From Streptomyces globisporus (GTDB lineage Bacteria; Actinomycetota; Actinomycetes; Streptomycetales; Streptomycetaceae): a DNA stretch of 33,457 nucleotides. Below, piece after piece: positions 1-6,801 of this stretch; positions within the stretch are counted from its first letter, which is position 1; every line of letters begins with the position of its first letter. Below the pieces are notes generated by a model. That model ran no database searches. It worked only from the letters and a program-made list of their open reading frames with translations, and had not been told where the DNA came from. Position numbers and translations under genes: made by a program. The DNA lies in the NCBI GenBank assembly GCA_014649555.1, contig BMTG01000029.1, positions 1 to 33,457 on the forward strand, given 5' to 3'.

Positions 1-83
1 ATCTTCGCGATGCCCGACATTCCGGCGCCGCCGATGCCGATGAAGTGGGGCCGTTCCATCGCGGCGGGAATACCGGGTGCCAT
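1..83 (-). CDS. murC: UDP-N-acetylmuramate--L-alanine ligase, N-terminal fragment (cut by window edge)
   Basis: Read on the minus strand from ATG at 83, the first 27 codons contain HFIGIGGAGMSGIAK, the glycine-rich Rossmann-like nucleotide-binding start typical of MurC. A GGAGGA ribosome binding site lies just upstream (about 91-97). MurC is the cytoplasmic ATP-dependent enzyme that adds L-alanine to UDP-MurNAc in peptidoglycan synthesis. Only the N-terminus is inside the window, so completeness cannot be judged. If the gene is the normal chromosomal copy, it marks the border between core genome and the accessory DNA that fills the rest of the window. The short N-terminal extension before the HFIGIGGAG motif agrees with streptomycete MurC as I recall it. 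Confidence 0.85.
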   Translation of the reverse strand, partial: MAPGIPAAMERPHFIGIGGAGMSGIAK

Positions 84-202
84 CTGTGAATCCTCCGGGG
101 TGTAGATGCGGCTTTGTGCTGAGCACACGAGATCAGCCTATGTGCTGGCCGCTGTGCCCCGGTCACGGCGGGAGACCGCAGTGCCCTCCCCGGGCCCACA
201 GG

Positions 203-592
203 TCAGCCCGGTGGACCGGAGGCGCGCCAGGAGCGCAGGCGATCGGCGACGTCGTAGACGGTCACGCGCAGGGCCTGGATGTCCATGATGAGGTCGCGCC
301 ATGGCTCGTAGGCCGTGTCCACCGTCTCGCCGGAGGCTTCGATGTAGGCCGTGGCGACGCCGTAGGCGAACAGTTCGCTGCGGACCGGGAGCGGCCGCAG
401 GAGCACGATCTGTTCGAGGAGGGCGGCTGCGCGCCAGTAAGCGTCGGGGGTGCTTTCGGTAAGGCTTGGTGTGTTGACGCGGTGGCGGGCGACGGCGGCG
501 ACCAGGGCGGAGTAGTCACGCACGGTCAGCTCTTTGCCGAGGAGTTCTTCTTGGCGGTCGAGGAGCCAGCGCATGTCGATGTGGAGTTCCAA
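203..592 (-). CDS. Fic/Doc-like toxin component of a toxin-antitoxin pair
   Basis: This 129-residue protein starts MELHIDMRWLLDRQEELLG and contains VRDYSALVAAVARHR and the stretch R-AAALLEQI-L-RPLPVRSELFAYGVA-AYIEASGE. That pattern matches small streptomycete proteins annotated as Fic-family toxin components. In classical Doc the equivalent helix precedes the HxFx(D/N)GNKR catalytic loop. Here only the NELFAY-like part (SELFAYGVATAYI) is recognisable and the His/Gly-rich AMP-transferase motif is absent, so enzymatic activity as a kinase or AMPylase is doubtful. The gene lies 5 bp downstream of the ribbon-helix-helix antitoxin gene, the usual antitoxin-first order. The family call is from recall of similar proteins; toxicity is inference. 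Confidence 0.62.
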   Translation of the reverse strand: MELHIDMRWLLDRQEELLGKELTVRDYSALVAAVARHRVNTPSLTESTPDAYWRAAALLEQIVLLRPLPVRSELFAYGVATAYIEASGETVDTAYEPWRDLIMDIQALRVTVYDVADRLRSWRASGPPG

Positions 593-597
593 GGAGT

Positions 598-834
598 TCA
601 GGCCGCCCGCTGGTCGTCCGGGAGTCCGCCGAAATCGCGGTCGAATGCCTCGGCAATGCCGGGGCGGGCGACGGCGGTCCGGAACGCGGTGGTCGCGTGG
701 CCGAGGGCGAGCTGGTTCTCCTCTTCCAGGGCGAGGGCGGCGAGGTAGCTCTTGACGCTCTGGCCGCGGGCGGCGGCTATGGCCGCGAAGCGGTCGCGCG
801 TTGCGGTGTCGATCTTGACGGTTGTGTCAGCCAT
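598..834 (-). CDS. Ribbon-helix-helix antitoxin
   Basis: The 78-residue protein begins MADTTVKIDTATRDRFAAIAAARGQSVKSYL. This is the beta-strand plus two-helix pattern of an Arc/CopG-type DNA-binding antitoxin, with an acidic C-terminal tail (residues 38-78) likely to bind the toxin. I chose ATG at 834 because the RHH fold begins there, but GGAGGT sits only one base from it, which is tight. The reading frame stays open upstream to an ATG at 1035 and would add 67 residues including a membrane segment. The repeats at 833-871 overlap this start, fitting an operator at the 5' end. The toxin gene follows 5 bp later. By family analogy the protein represses its own operon and neutralises the toxin. 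Confidence 0.72.
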   Translation of the reverse strand: MADTTVKIDTATRDRFAAIAAARGQSVKSYLAALALEEENQLALGHATTAFRTAVARPGIAEAFDRDFGGLPDDQRAA

Positions 835-871
835 ACCTCCAGCATACCCAGCGGGATACTTTCCGGAATAC
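833..871 (-). promoter_or_regulatory. Four-repeat operator candidate for the antitoxin
   Basis: ATAC on the plus strand (GTAT on the minus strand) recurs at 833, 844, 856 and 868, a spacing of 11, 12 and 12 bp. On the minus strand the units read GTATTC, GTATCC, GTATGC and GTATGG. About one DNA turn between direct repeats is what tandem RHH dimers bind. The array lies across and just upstream of the antitoxin start codon. Binding is inferred. Confidence 0.45.
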
Positions 872-1035
872 GAATGCGGAAGTCCGCGGCATCGACCCGG
901 GCGGCACGCGGGTACCGCGAGGAGCCACAGGCCAAGGAGCAGTGCGCCGGCGCCGATGACGAGCAGCGCGCCTTGTGCGGCGCGGAGCCACCAGCGTCCC
1001 CGCCGTCGGAGCTCGGGCCGGGTGACTACCGGCAT
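838..1035 (-). other. Open frame for a small membrane segment, in frame with the antitoxin
   Basis: From ATG at 1035 (overlapping the end of the preceding gene by 10 bp) the frame encodes a basic start, MPVVTRPELRRRGRWWLRAA, then a hydrophobic stretch ALLVIGAGALLLGLWLLAV. It runs without a stop into the antitoxin. Third codon positions are GC-rich as far as about codon 50 and then lose that bias where the GTAT repeats begin. This fits a formerly separate small membrane-protein gene that lost its stop, or a 145-residue membrane-tethered antitoxin. Neither option can be settled by eye. Confidence 0.3.
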
Positions 1036-1235
1036 GGGAGTGCGCAGGCCCAGAGCTCGGTGGGGTCAGTGAGGAGACCCTTCTCGGCGGTGAACATGCC
1101 GAGTGGCCGGTCGGCGGTGAGGCATGCGGCGCACAGGGCGCATCGCCACCCCTTGGCCTGCTCGAACGTGACGCGCTCCAGGTCCACGCCCGGAAGCGCG
1201 GTCCGGGGTGCCGGAATCCGGGTGGTGGGCGTCAT
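1026..1235 (-). CDS. Small Cys-rich hypothetical protein
   Basis: This 69-residue protein carries WRCALCAACLTADRPLG and a C-terminal WACALPC. The CxxCxxC cluster plus the C-terminal Cys pair suggests a metal-binding or structural fold. Its ATG overlaps the stop of the DUF6415 gene (ATGA at 1232-1235), so the two are translationally coupled. I recall similar small proteins beside DUF6415 genes in Streptomyces, but no function is known to me. Confidence 0.6.
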   Translation of the reverse strand: MTPTTRIPAPRTALPGVDLERVTFEQAKGWRCALCAACLTADRPLGMFTAEKGLLTDPTELWACALPCR

Positions 1236-1609
1236 GCCGGGGGCTCCTGGCCGTCGTGGTGGGTGAGGTAGAGGTCGCGGAGTGCGGTGGTGAGGGTGGT
1301 GATGGTGTGCCAGTAGACGTAGGCGTCGCGATGGCTGGTCTGGGAGGTCGGCCGCACCGGGACGTCCAGGTTGCGTTCAGCGGCGCGGACCAGGTTGTAC
1401 ACGTCGACGTTCGTGGCCGCCATGCCGTCCTGCCCGTTCAGGTGATGCATGAACGTCCGCAGGTGCTGGGCCATGACGTCGGTCCCGGTGTCGATGACGC
1501 TGCGCGGGGGCAGCGTGATGCGGCTGGACAACGCGTGGTCGATGTCGCGCTGCACCCCGTCGAGGTCCTGTGCGCTCAAGAGGGCCGCTGCCGCTCGCCG
1601 GTCGGTCAC
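1232..1609 (-). CDS. DUF6415-family protein
   Basis: The 125-residue product starts from GTG at 1609, with GGAG five to eight bases upstream on the minus strand. The frame is open further upstream, but that region is antisense to the divergent regulator and has no ribosome site. The sequence is helical, with LRTFMHHLNGQDGMAATNVDVYNLVRAAERNLDVPV split into pieces that resemble the DUF6415 family ('natural product biosynthesis protein' in streptomycete annotations). The actual role of that family is unknown to me. The gene is divergent from the HTH/TPR regulator at 1847 and coupled by a 4-bp overlap to the small Cys-rich gene at 1026-1235. This is the pairing usually seen for DUF6415 genes. Confidence 0.65.
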   Translation of the reverse strand: MTDRRAAAALLSAQDLDGVQRDIDHALSSRITLPPRSVIDTGTDVMAQHLRTFMHHLNGQDGMAATNVDVYNLVRAAERNLDVPVRPTSQTSHRDAYVYWHTITTLTTALRDLYLTHHDGQEPPA

Positions 1610-1846
1610 TTTGCTCCTTCGGCCTTCCAGTCCCGGGTGGCCAGATTCGCCCGGGCGGGGCCTGCATCTCCATCCCCGTTCCGGCATCGGGTTCACCTCG
1701 GGTGAGGCCGGTTCCAGCGCGTGGACATCGCCGTCACACCGGTTTGTCATCGGTCTCACTGCGGTGCCCGGATTGCGGGAAGCTGTAGGGGTGTTGGGAT
1801 CTACCGTCGGCGCGGTGACGTGACGACCGGACGGAGGGCCTCGCCC

Positions 1847-3187
1847 ATGACGACGTTGTTCCGACGGCTCATCGACGAGCAGGAGCTGCGGGACCCGCGG
1901 GCGTTCCTGCCGCGCTTCCGCGAGCACGCCCGGCTGCTGGCCGAGCGGGACGGGGACGTCCGGCTGGCCACTCTGGAGCCGGCGGCTTCGACGTTCGAGG
2001 CCTGGTACTACGGGCAGCGGCTGCCCAACCGCGATGCCCGCCGGGTCCTGGTGGCCTGGTTCGGGCACAGCATCGAGCGGTTATGGGCTCCGGCCGGTGA
2101 GGCCGCTGTCGCGTCACGAGGCGGTGCTCTCGACCTTGAGGGCGCCGATCTCCACGAGATGAGAAGAGGGGCTGCCATGGCCGCACGACGAGCACGGGAC
2201 TTCGCCTTGGGCGCTGAGCAGGGACAACTGGGCGACGAGACCCTCGGATACCTCCAGGACGAGGTCCGGCGCATCACCGAGCAGTACCCGCGGGTGCCGC
2301 TCCCGACGCTGTTCGACGATCTGGCGTCGGCGCAGAGCGATGCCTTCCGCCTGATCGAGGGAGGACGTGCCCGGCCTTCGCAGATGCGGCAGCTCCACGT
2401 CCTGGCCACGCTGCTGTCCTGGCACATGGCCAAGGCCTGCCACGACCTCGGCGACGAGAGCTCGGCGATGATGCACGCCCGCGCCGCCGGGGTCAGCGCC
2501 GAACAGGCCGAACACCCCGCCCTGAGCGCCCTCGTCCACGGGCTGAAGAGCCTCATCTCGTACTGGTCCGGGCGGGGCGAGGACGCCCTGTTCCACGCCC
2601 GCCGGGGCGCTGCTGAGTATCAGCAGGTCCACGGCACGGTCAGCGTCTGGCTCCCCTCACTGGAGGCGCGCGCCGCGGCACTCCTGGGTGACGCGGCCGG
2701 GGCGGCCGCCGCGGTCGAGCAGGCGGCCCGCCGGCGCGAGGCGGTCGAGCCGGATGATCTGGACGAGCTCGGCGGGCTGCTGACCTTCCCGGCGGAGAAG
2801 GAGTTGTACTACCGGGTCGAGACGCAGGTCCTGCTCGGCCAGGGCGCCACCGGTACGGCGACCGGGGCGGCAGCCGAGCAGGCGGTAGCAGCGTTCAGCA
2901 ACCCCGATGCGCCGTTCTGGGCGTTCGGCGACGAGGCCGGGGCACGCTGCAATCTCGCAGTGGTCCGTCTCCACGACAACGAACTCGACGGAACCGTCGA
3001 CGCCCTGCGACCGGTCCTCGATCTGCCGCCCGCCCAGCGCAACCGCGGAATCGTCGTATCCGCCCAGCGCGTGCACCGCGCCCTCGGACACAGCCCCGCC
3101 CGCACCTCGCACCTCGCCCGCGAACTCCGCGAGGAGATCACCCAGTACGCACCAACCACTCCCCCGGCCACCGCGCTGCCGCGCTGA
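1847..3187 (+). CDS. HTH transcriptional regulator with TPR-like helical region
   Basis: I start this 446-residue protein at MTTLFRRLIDEQELRDP (ATG at 1847, GGAGG ten bases upstream); the frame is open for 42 more codons but without coding character. Residues about 25-85 resemble the atypical HTH of large streptomycete regulators (TFEAWYYGQRLPNRDARRVLVAWFG, ending in ERLW). The rest is a series of Ala-rich helix pairs, for example HVLATLLSWHMAKACHDLGD and AMMHARAAGVSAEQ, typical of TPR-like sensor domains. It is divergent from the DUF6415 operon and followed 15 bp later by a GNAT gene. The likely role is transcriptional control of the neighbouring operon; the ligand is unknown. Confidence 0.75.
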   Translation: MTTLFRRLIDEQELRDPRAFLPRFREHARLLAERDGDVRLATLEPAASTFEAWYYGQRLPNRDARRVLVAWFGHSIERLWAPAGEAAVASRGGALDLEGADLHEMRRGAAMAARRARDFALGAEQGQLGDETLGYLQDEVRRITEQYPRVPLPTLFDDLASAQSDAFRLIEGGRARPSQMRQLHVLATLLSWHMAKACHDLGDESSAMMHARAAGVSAEQAEHPALSALVHGLKSLISYWSGRGEDALFHARRGAAEYQQVHGTVSVWLPSLEARAAALLGDAAGAAAAVEQAARRREAVEPDDLDELGGLLTFPAEKELYYRVETQVLLGQGATGTATGAAAEQAVAAFSNPDAPFWAFGDEAGARCNLAVVRLHDNELDGTVDALRPVLDLPPAQRNRGIVVSAQRVHRALGHSPARTSHLARELREEITQYAPTTPPATALPR

Positions 3188-3202
3188 CCGTAGAGTCCTG
3201 CC

Positions 3203-3781
3203 ATGTACCCGATCAGCCGCCACAGCCAGCGCCTCCACCTGCGCGAGCTCCGCCCCGACGACATCGAGGGCATGTTCGCGATCTACGGCGATCCCCGCGC
3301 GACCGAGCACATGAGCTTCGACCCGCGCACCCGCCAGGACGTCGAGGGGATCATCGCCCGGTCAATCGCCTCGGCGGCCGCAGACCCCCGCCAGGAGTAC
3401 GCACTGGCCGTCGCCGACACCGGCAACGACGACGGGCGGCTGATCGGGTTCGGCCGCCTCGCCCTGGACCCCCACCAGCCCCGGGCCGCGACCTTCGGCT
3501 TCGCCCTCAACCCGGACGTCTGGGGCAACGGATACGGCACCGAAACCGTACGGCTGCTGCTGGCCTGCGCCTTCGAAGACCTCGAACTCCACCGGGTCTG
3601 GGGCGCCCGCTCCCCCCACAACACCGCCTCCGCCCGCACCATGCACCGTGCAGGGCTCACCGAGGAGGGCTACATCCGCGAACACGTCCAACGCGGCGGC
3701 CAATGGAGCGACTCCATCACCCACTCCATCCTCGACCACGAGTACACCCCACTCCCGGAGAATGACCGCCCCTCTCTCTGA
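3203..3781 (+). CDS. GNAT family N-acetyltransferase (RimJ/RimL-like)
   Basis: This 192-residue protein begins with the strand SQRLHLRELRPDDIEGM, the usual RimJ/RimL-type start. It carries the acetyl-CoA pyrophosphate-binding motif as NPDVWGNGYGTETV (residues 104-117), followed by the conserved N140-x-ASARTMHRAGL and a final strand. The length is normal for the family. It transfers an acetyl group from acetyl-CoA to an amine; the substrate (protein N-terminus, antibiotic or metabolite) cannot be read from the sequence. It follows the HTH/TPR regulator by 15 bp on the same strand and probably shares its transcript. Confidence 0.88.
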   Translation: MYPISRHSQRLHLRELRPDDIEGMFAIYGDPRATEHMSFDPRTRQDVEGIIARSIASAAADPRQEYALAVADTGNDDGRLIGFGRLALDPHQPRAATFGFALNPDVWGNGYGTETVRLLLACAFEDLELHRVWGARSPHNTASARTMHRAGLTEEGYIREHVQRGGQWSDSITHSILDHEYTPLPENDRPSL

Positions 3782-3906
3782 TACTCGCGCAGGTCGGCAG
3801 CGGGCCCCCGGCCGAAACGCCGCCGAAACCCGGACGCGGGGGGCCTCCGCTGAGTAGCTGTTTTCGATCCTGGGTTCTGGGTAGATTTGCGCCCTAGCCT
3901 GGATCG

Positions 3907-4232
3907 GTGTCTGAGTGTGCCGAGAGGACCGGGGAGAGGGACTGTCGGGCTTGCGGTGAACGGCTGAGGCCGGACTCCCGGCCGAGGCGATGTTCTGCTC
4001 GTCGGTCTGTCGTTCCAGGCAGTGGCGCAAGGAACGGCGGCTGCGGAAGCAGTTGGCGGCCGTCCGGGACGAGACCGGCACGGTCGAGTGCCCGGAGTGC
4101 GGGGCCCGCTGGGTGGCCGGCGTCGACCGCCGCTCGGACGCCCGGTTCTGCTCGCGGCGGTGCGTCGTGAGGGCCTGGCCGAGGACCCCGCACCGGCAGT
4201 TGGGCGAAGCGGCCCTGATCCAACCTGACACG
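3907..4232 (+). pseudogene. Zinc-ribbon protein gene, broken by a frameshift
   Basis: From GTG at 3907 the frame encodes SECAERTGERDCRACGERL, an opening CxxC zinc knuckle, up to about 3985. The matching continuation, FCSSVCRSRQWRKERRL then VECPECGARWVAGVDRR and FCSRRCVVRAW, lies in the next frame from about 3990. Joined, they give the pattern CRACGERL...FCSSxCRSRxW...CPECGxxWVAGVxR...FCSxRC that I recall for intact streptomycete zinc-ribbon proteins of unknown role. The shift falls near 3980-3990. After the shift the frame has no stop before the nucleotidyltransferase start and simply runs into it. A sequencing error or a programmed shift are alternatives to true decay. Confidence 0.55.
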
Positions 4233-4997
4233 ATGACGACCATGACTCCCCAACCGCACCCCTGCCCCTGGATCGGGTCTGACCAGGCAGCCGCGGACGT
4301 CCGTGCGGCTGCCGGACTCGTTTCTGCGCGCTATCCGGAAGCGACCGGTGCGGTGCTGGGTGGCTCTGCCGCCTGCGGTCAGTCCACTCCCGGCAGTGAC
4401 CTCGATATCACCGTCCTTCTCCCTGATCACGGCATGAGGCGTCGTGAGGTGCTTCGTCATGACGGCCGCTTGGCCGAGGTCTTTCTCAACAGTCGCTCCG
4501 ACCTGCGAACCGCCTTCGTGGAAAGCCGCACAACGCGCCGGGCCACGGCACTCTTTCTCTTCGCCGACTCCATCGTTCTCCACGATGCCGATGGTCAAGT
4601 CGAGGCTCTTCGCCAAGAAGCGAAAGCCCTGTTGACGGCAGGCCCGGATCCCTTGACAGGGCCTGAGCGCGATGCCCAGCGAGCCCTGCTCACAGACCTC
4701 CTAGACGACCTCACTGACACCGGCCCCCACAGCGACCCTCACGAACAGCTGGCGGTGGCAGACCGAGTCCTGCGCGAAGCGGCACAATTGCTCACTGCGC
4801 ACCATCGCACGTGGAACGGCGCCGGAAAATGGCTGCCTAGGCGCCTCAAAGACGCTGATCCCGATCTCGGTCAACACCTACTCGACGGACACCTCGTCCT
4901 GGCCCGAGATGCTGACCCGACACCGCTGACGGCCTCGGCTATGCGAGTGCTGAACCTGACAGGCGGCCCTCTCCGCGAAGGTTACGTCGACCGCTGA
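4233..4997 (+). CDS. Nucleotidyltransferase domain protein
   Basis: I start this 254-residue protein at MTTMTPQPHPC (ATG 4233; ATG 4242 is possible). Residues 41-62 read VLGGSAACGQSTPGSDLDI followed by TVLLP. This is the GGS-x9-DxD signature of the polymerase-beta nucleotidyltransferase fold, with D56 and D58 as metal ligands. The C-terminal half is helical with a hydrophobic core (LLTAHHRTWNGAGKWLPRRL), as in kanamycin nucleotidyltransferase-like and minimal NTase proteins. It would transfer a nucleotide to a small molecule or protein. The frame is continuous with the upstream broken zinc-ribbon frame, but no ribosome site supports a fusion. Third-position GC is lower here than in the neighbours, hinting at a separate origin. 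Confidence 0.75.
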   Translation: MTTMTPQPHPCPWIGSDQAAADVRAAAGLVSARYPEATGAVLGGSAACGQSTPGSDLDITVLLPDHGMRRREVLRHDGRLAEVFLNSRSDLRTAFVESRTTRRATALFLFADSIVLHDADGQVEALRQEAKALLTAGPDPLTGPERDAQRALLTDLLDDLTDTGPHSDPHEQLAVADRVLREAAQLLTAHHRTWNGAGKWLPRRLKDADPDLGQHLLDGHLVLARDADPTPLTASAMRVLNLTGGPLREGYVDR

Positions 4998-5008
4998 CAC
5001 CTTGAACA

Positions 5009-5890
5009 TCAATGAGCTTCTTCGGGCTGGCCCCTGATCGGGTGACGGCTGCGAGGCGTAACAGGCGAGGCCCTCGGGCTGTTGATCGAGATGTCTGACG
5101 TCTCAACCGATGTGTCTTGGGGCCTTGTTGGTCATCTATCCTGCCAGCCTCGACCTGCCGCATGCGCTCGTAGAGTGGGTGACGATGCTCATCGTCACCC
5201 GTGAGGGCGACCGGCGGTGCAAGCTGCGCCCATCCCAGCGCGCGATGGTGGCGCTGGTGTACCTGCGCGAGCACACCACCCTGGCCAAGATTGCCGCAGG
5301 ATTCCGCATCAGCGAGTCCACCGCCCACGCCTACACCACCGCGGTCATCGATCTGCTGGCCGAACGGGCACCCGGCCTGCTGAAGGTGCTGCGGGAAAGC
5401 GGTCCGGACTTCGTCCTGCTGGACGGCACTCTCGCCGAATGCGACCGCGTCGGCGACGGCCGGGCCGACTACTCCGCCAAGCACCGCCGCCACGGGGTGA
5501 ACGTCCAGGTCGTGACCGATCCGTCCGGCCAACTGCTGTGGCTCTCGCCGGCCCTGCCAGGACGCAGCCACGACCTGACCGCCGCTCGCACACACTGGAT
5601 CATCCGGATCTGCGAGCGCCAGGGCGTCCCGATCCTGGCCGACCTGGCTTACCAGGGCGGCGGACCCTGGGTCACCACGCGCATCAAGCGTCGGCCGCAC
5701 CACGACCTCACTCCGACCGACCAGACCCTCAACCGGGCACTGTCTTGCACCAAGGCTCCAGTTGAACGCGGTGTCGCCCGCCTGAAGTGCTGGCGAATCT
5801 TCCGTCACGCCCGATGCAGTCCGAACCGCATGACGTCAATCGCCAAAGCCGTCCTCACTCTGGAGCGGCACCGCTGACGAAGCTCAATGA
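5009..5890 (+). mobile_element. IS5-family insertion sequence, apparently intact
   Basis: The 882-bp element is bounded by imperfect inverted repeats. The left end reads TCAATGAGCTTCTTCGGGC (5009-5027). The right end, read inward on the minus strand, is TCATTGAGCTTCGTCAGCG (5890-5872). The triplet ACA flanks both ends (5006-5008 and 5891-5893), a candidate 3-bp target duplication. A single transposase gene fills most of the element. It lies between the stop of the nucleotidyltransferase gene and the 3' end of the gene at 5980-6612, so no gene is visibly interrupted. The intact ends and open frame suggest recent insertion. Confidence 0.75.
5110..5877 (+). CDS. IS5-family transposase (DDE, DDE_Tnp_4-like)
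   Basis: The 255-residue protein has an N-terminal helix-turn-helix ([20 protein letters not shown], then [17 protein letters not shown], residues 39-75). The DDE catalytic domain follows: D105 in FVLLDGTL, D178 in ILADLAYQG and E219 in [10 protein letters not shown], plus the family-typical GRSHD at 151-155. Length and order match Streptomyces IS5-group (IS112/IS1373-like) transposases. Family members usually start near [11 protein letters not shown], so a TTG start at about 5125 is possible instead of ATG 5110. The catalytic residues are all present, so it may be active. Confidence 0.88.
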   Translation: MCLGALLVIYPASLDLPHALVEWVTMLIVTREGDRRCKLRPSQRAMVALVYLREHTTLAKIAAGFRISESTAHAYTTAVIDLLAERAPGLLKVLRESGPDFVLLDGTLAECDRVGDGRADYSAKHRRHGVNVQVVTDPSGQLLWLSPALPGRSHDLTAARTHWIIRICERQGVPILADLAYQGGGPWVTTRIKRRPHHDLTPTDQTLNRALSCTKAPVERGVARLKCWRIFRHARCSPNRMTSIAKAVLTLERHR

Positions 5891-5979
5891 ACAACGCGAA
5901 GATCGAGAAGGCCATGGGGAGGGGCGAAACGCGACCGAGCGCTGCCGCTGGCTAGTCCGGTCAGTCACAGCGCTCGGAC

Positions 5980-6612
5980 TCACCACAGCTCTCCGGGTCC
6001 TATGACAGTGAGTCCCACCTGCTCGGCAAGCCAGTGTGCGTACGGCTCCCTCACCTGGCGGCCGTCAATGCTGACGCTACGGACGTGAAGCAGGACGGTG
6101 TGATCGTCGGCAGGCTCGTCGAGCTCGCGGGTGCGTGTGTTGAACAGGAGCGACACCTCGGCATGCTTTCGCTCGCCAAAAAAGTCCAGCTCAGGCGCAT
6201 CAGGCCAGCACAGCCACTCCCAGTTGATCCAGCCCCTGCTCAGGCCGATCGCCGCTGCGAAGGCGTCCTCAATTCTTCCGATCGGCAGGTAGTCGAGCTC
6301 GCACGTCACCGGCAGCCGTCCATCGTACGCCGCCGGATCGGTCGGCAGATCAGACCCTGCGAGGCCGGCCACCAGCGGGGGCCACTGCTCCCGTGGCACT
6401 CCGTCGACCTCTCGATAGTCAAAATCCCCCGCGTACTGCCCTTGGGGCAGCTCCCTCGCCACCCGCTGCACCTCGGCAACAGAGCAGAGCTCGGCATACG
6501 CGGTGACCCGAGAGTCCTCGCGGCGGCCGAACTCCATCAGACGGCGCGCGGTGCTGAGAGCTAGGCCGAGGTCGGAAGTACGGAAGACGGGGTAGGCGAC
6601 GTCGTTGGACAT
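5980..6612 (-). CDS. Hypothetical protein (210 aa)
   Basis: The frame from ATG at 6612 encodes a soluble, acidic, Trp-rich protein (for example RGWINWEWLCWPDAPELDFFG) with normal streptomycete codon use. It has no signal peptide or membrane segment and no motif I recognise. The C-terminus is just downstream of the IS insertion point (convergent with the transposase), and 189 bp of noncoding DNA separate its start from the helicase gene. It could belong to an immunity-protein-like or SMI1-like group, which often show such Trp-rich acidic character, but this is a guess. Confidence 0.55.
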   Translation of the reverse strand: MSNDVAYPVFRTSDLGLALSTARRLMEFGRREDSRVTAYAELCSVAEVQRVARELPQGQYAGDFDYREVDGVPREQWPPLVAGLAGSDLPTDPAAYDGRLPVTCELDYLPIGRIEDAFAAAIGLSRGWINWEWLCWPDAPELDFFGERKHAEVSLLFNTRTRELDEPADDHTVLLHVRSVSIDGRQVREPYAHWLAEQVGLTVIGPGELW

Positions 6613-6703
6613 GCGGGTGACTGTGCCACGACCCGTCCTCGCAGGTCACGGGATTTCCGCTGCGAACCGCTCATGCGCCTATAGCGCCACGATCAGGTGA
6701 CGT

Positions 6704-6721
6704 CGCTGAAGAGGCTCAATG
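6704..6721 (+). repeat. Solo IS end resembling the right inverted repeat of the nearby IS
   Basis: GCTGAAGAGGCTCAATG at 6704-6721 resembles the right end of the IS at 5009-5890 (GCTGACGAAGCTCAATG) in the same orientation, with three differences. It lies in the noncoding gap 6613-6801 between the 210-residue gene and the helicase. It may be a leftover end of a related, deleted element. The match is short, so chance similarity is possible. A small CTCGCG/CGCGAG stem at 6783-6799 just past the helicase stop could be its terminator. Confidence 0.3.
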
Positions 6722-6801
6722 TCCGAGCCACCGATGCCTGCGGTCCCGAAATCTCGACGGGTTGAGAAACACCTTCTGATGGCTCGCGCGATCCGCGAGG
6801 T

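Noticed and set aside
1610-2068. N-terminal extension of the DUF6415 gene
   Set aside because: It overlaps the divergent regulator, has no ribosome site and no family similarity; GTG 1609 with GGAG is better.
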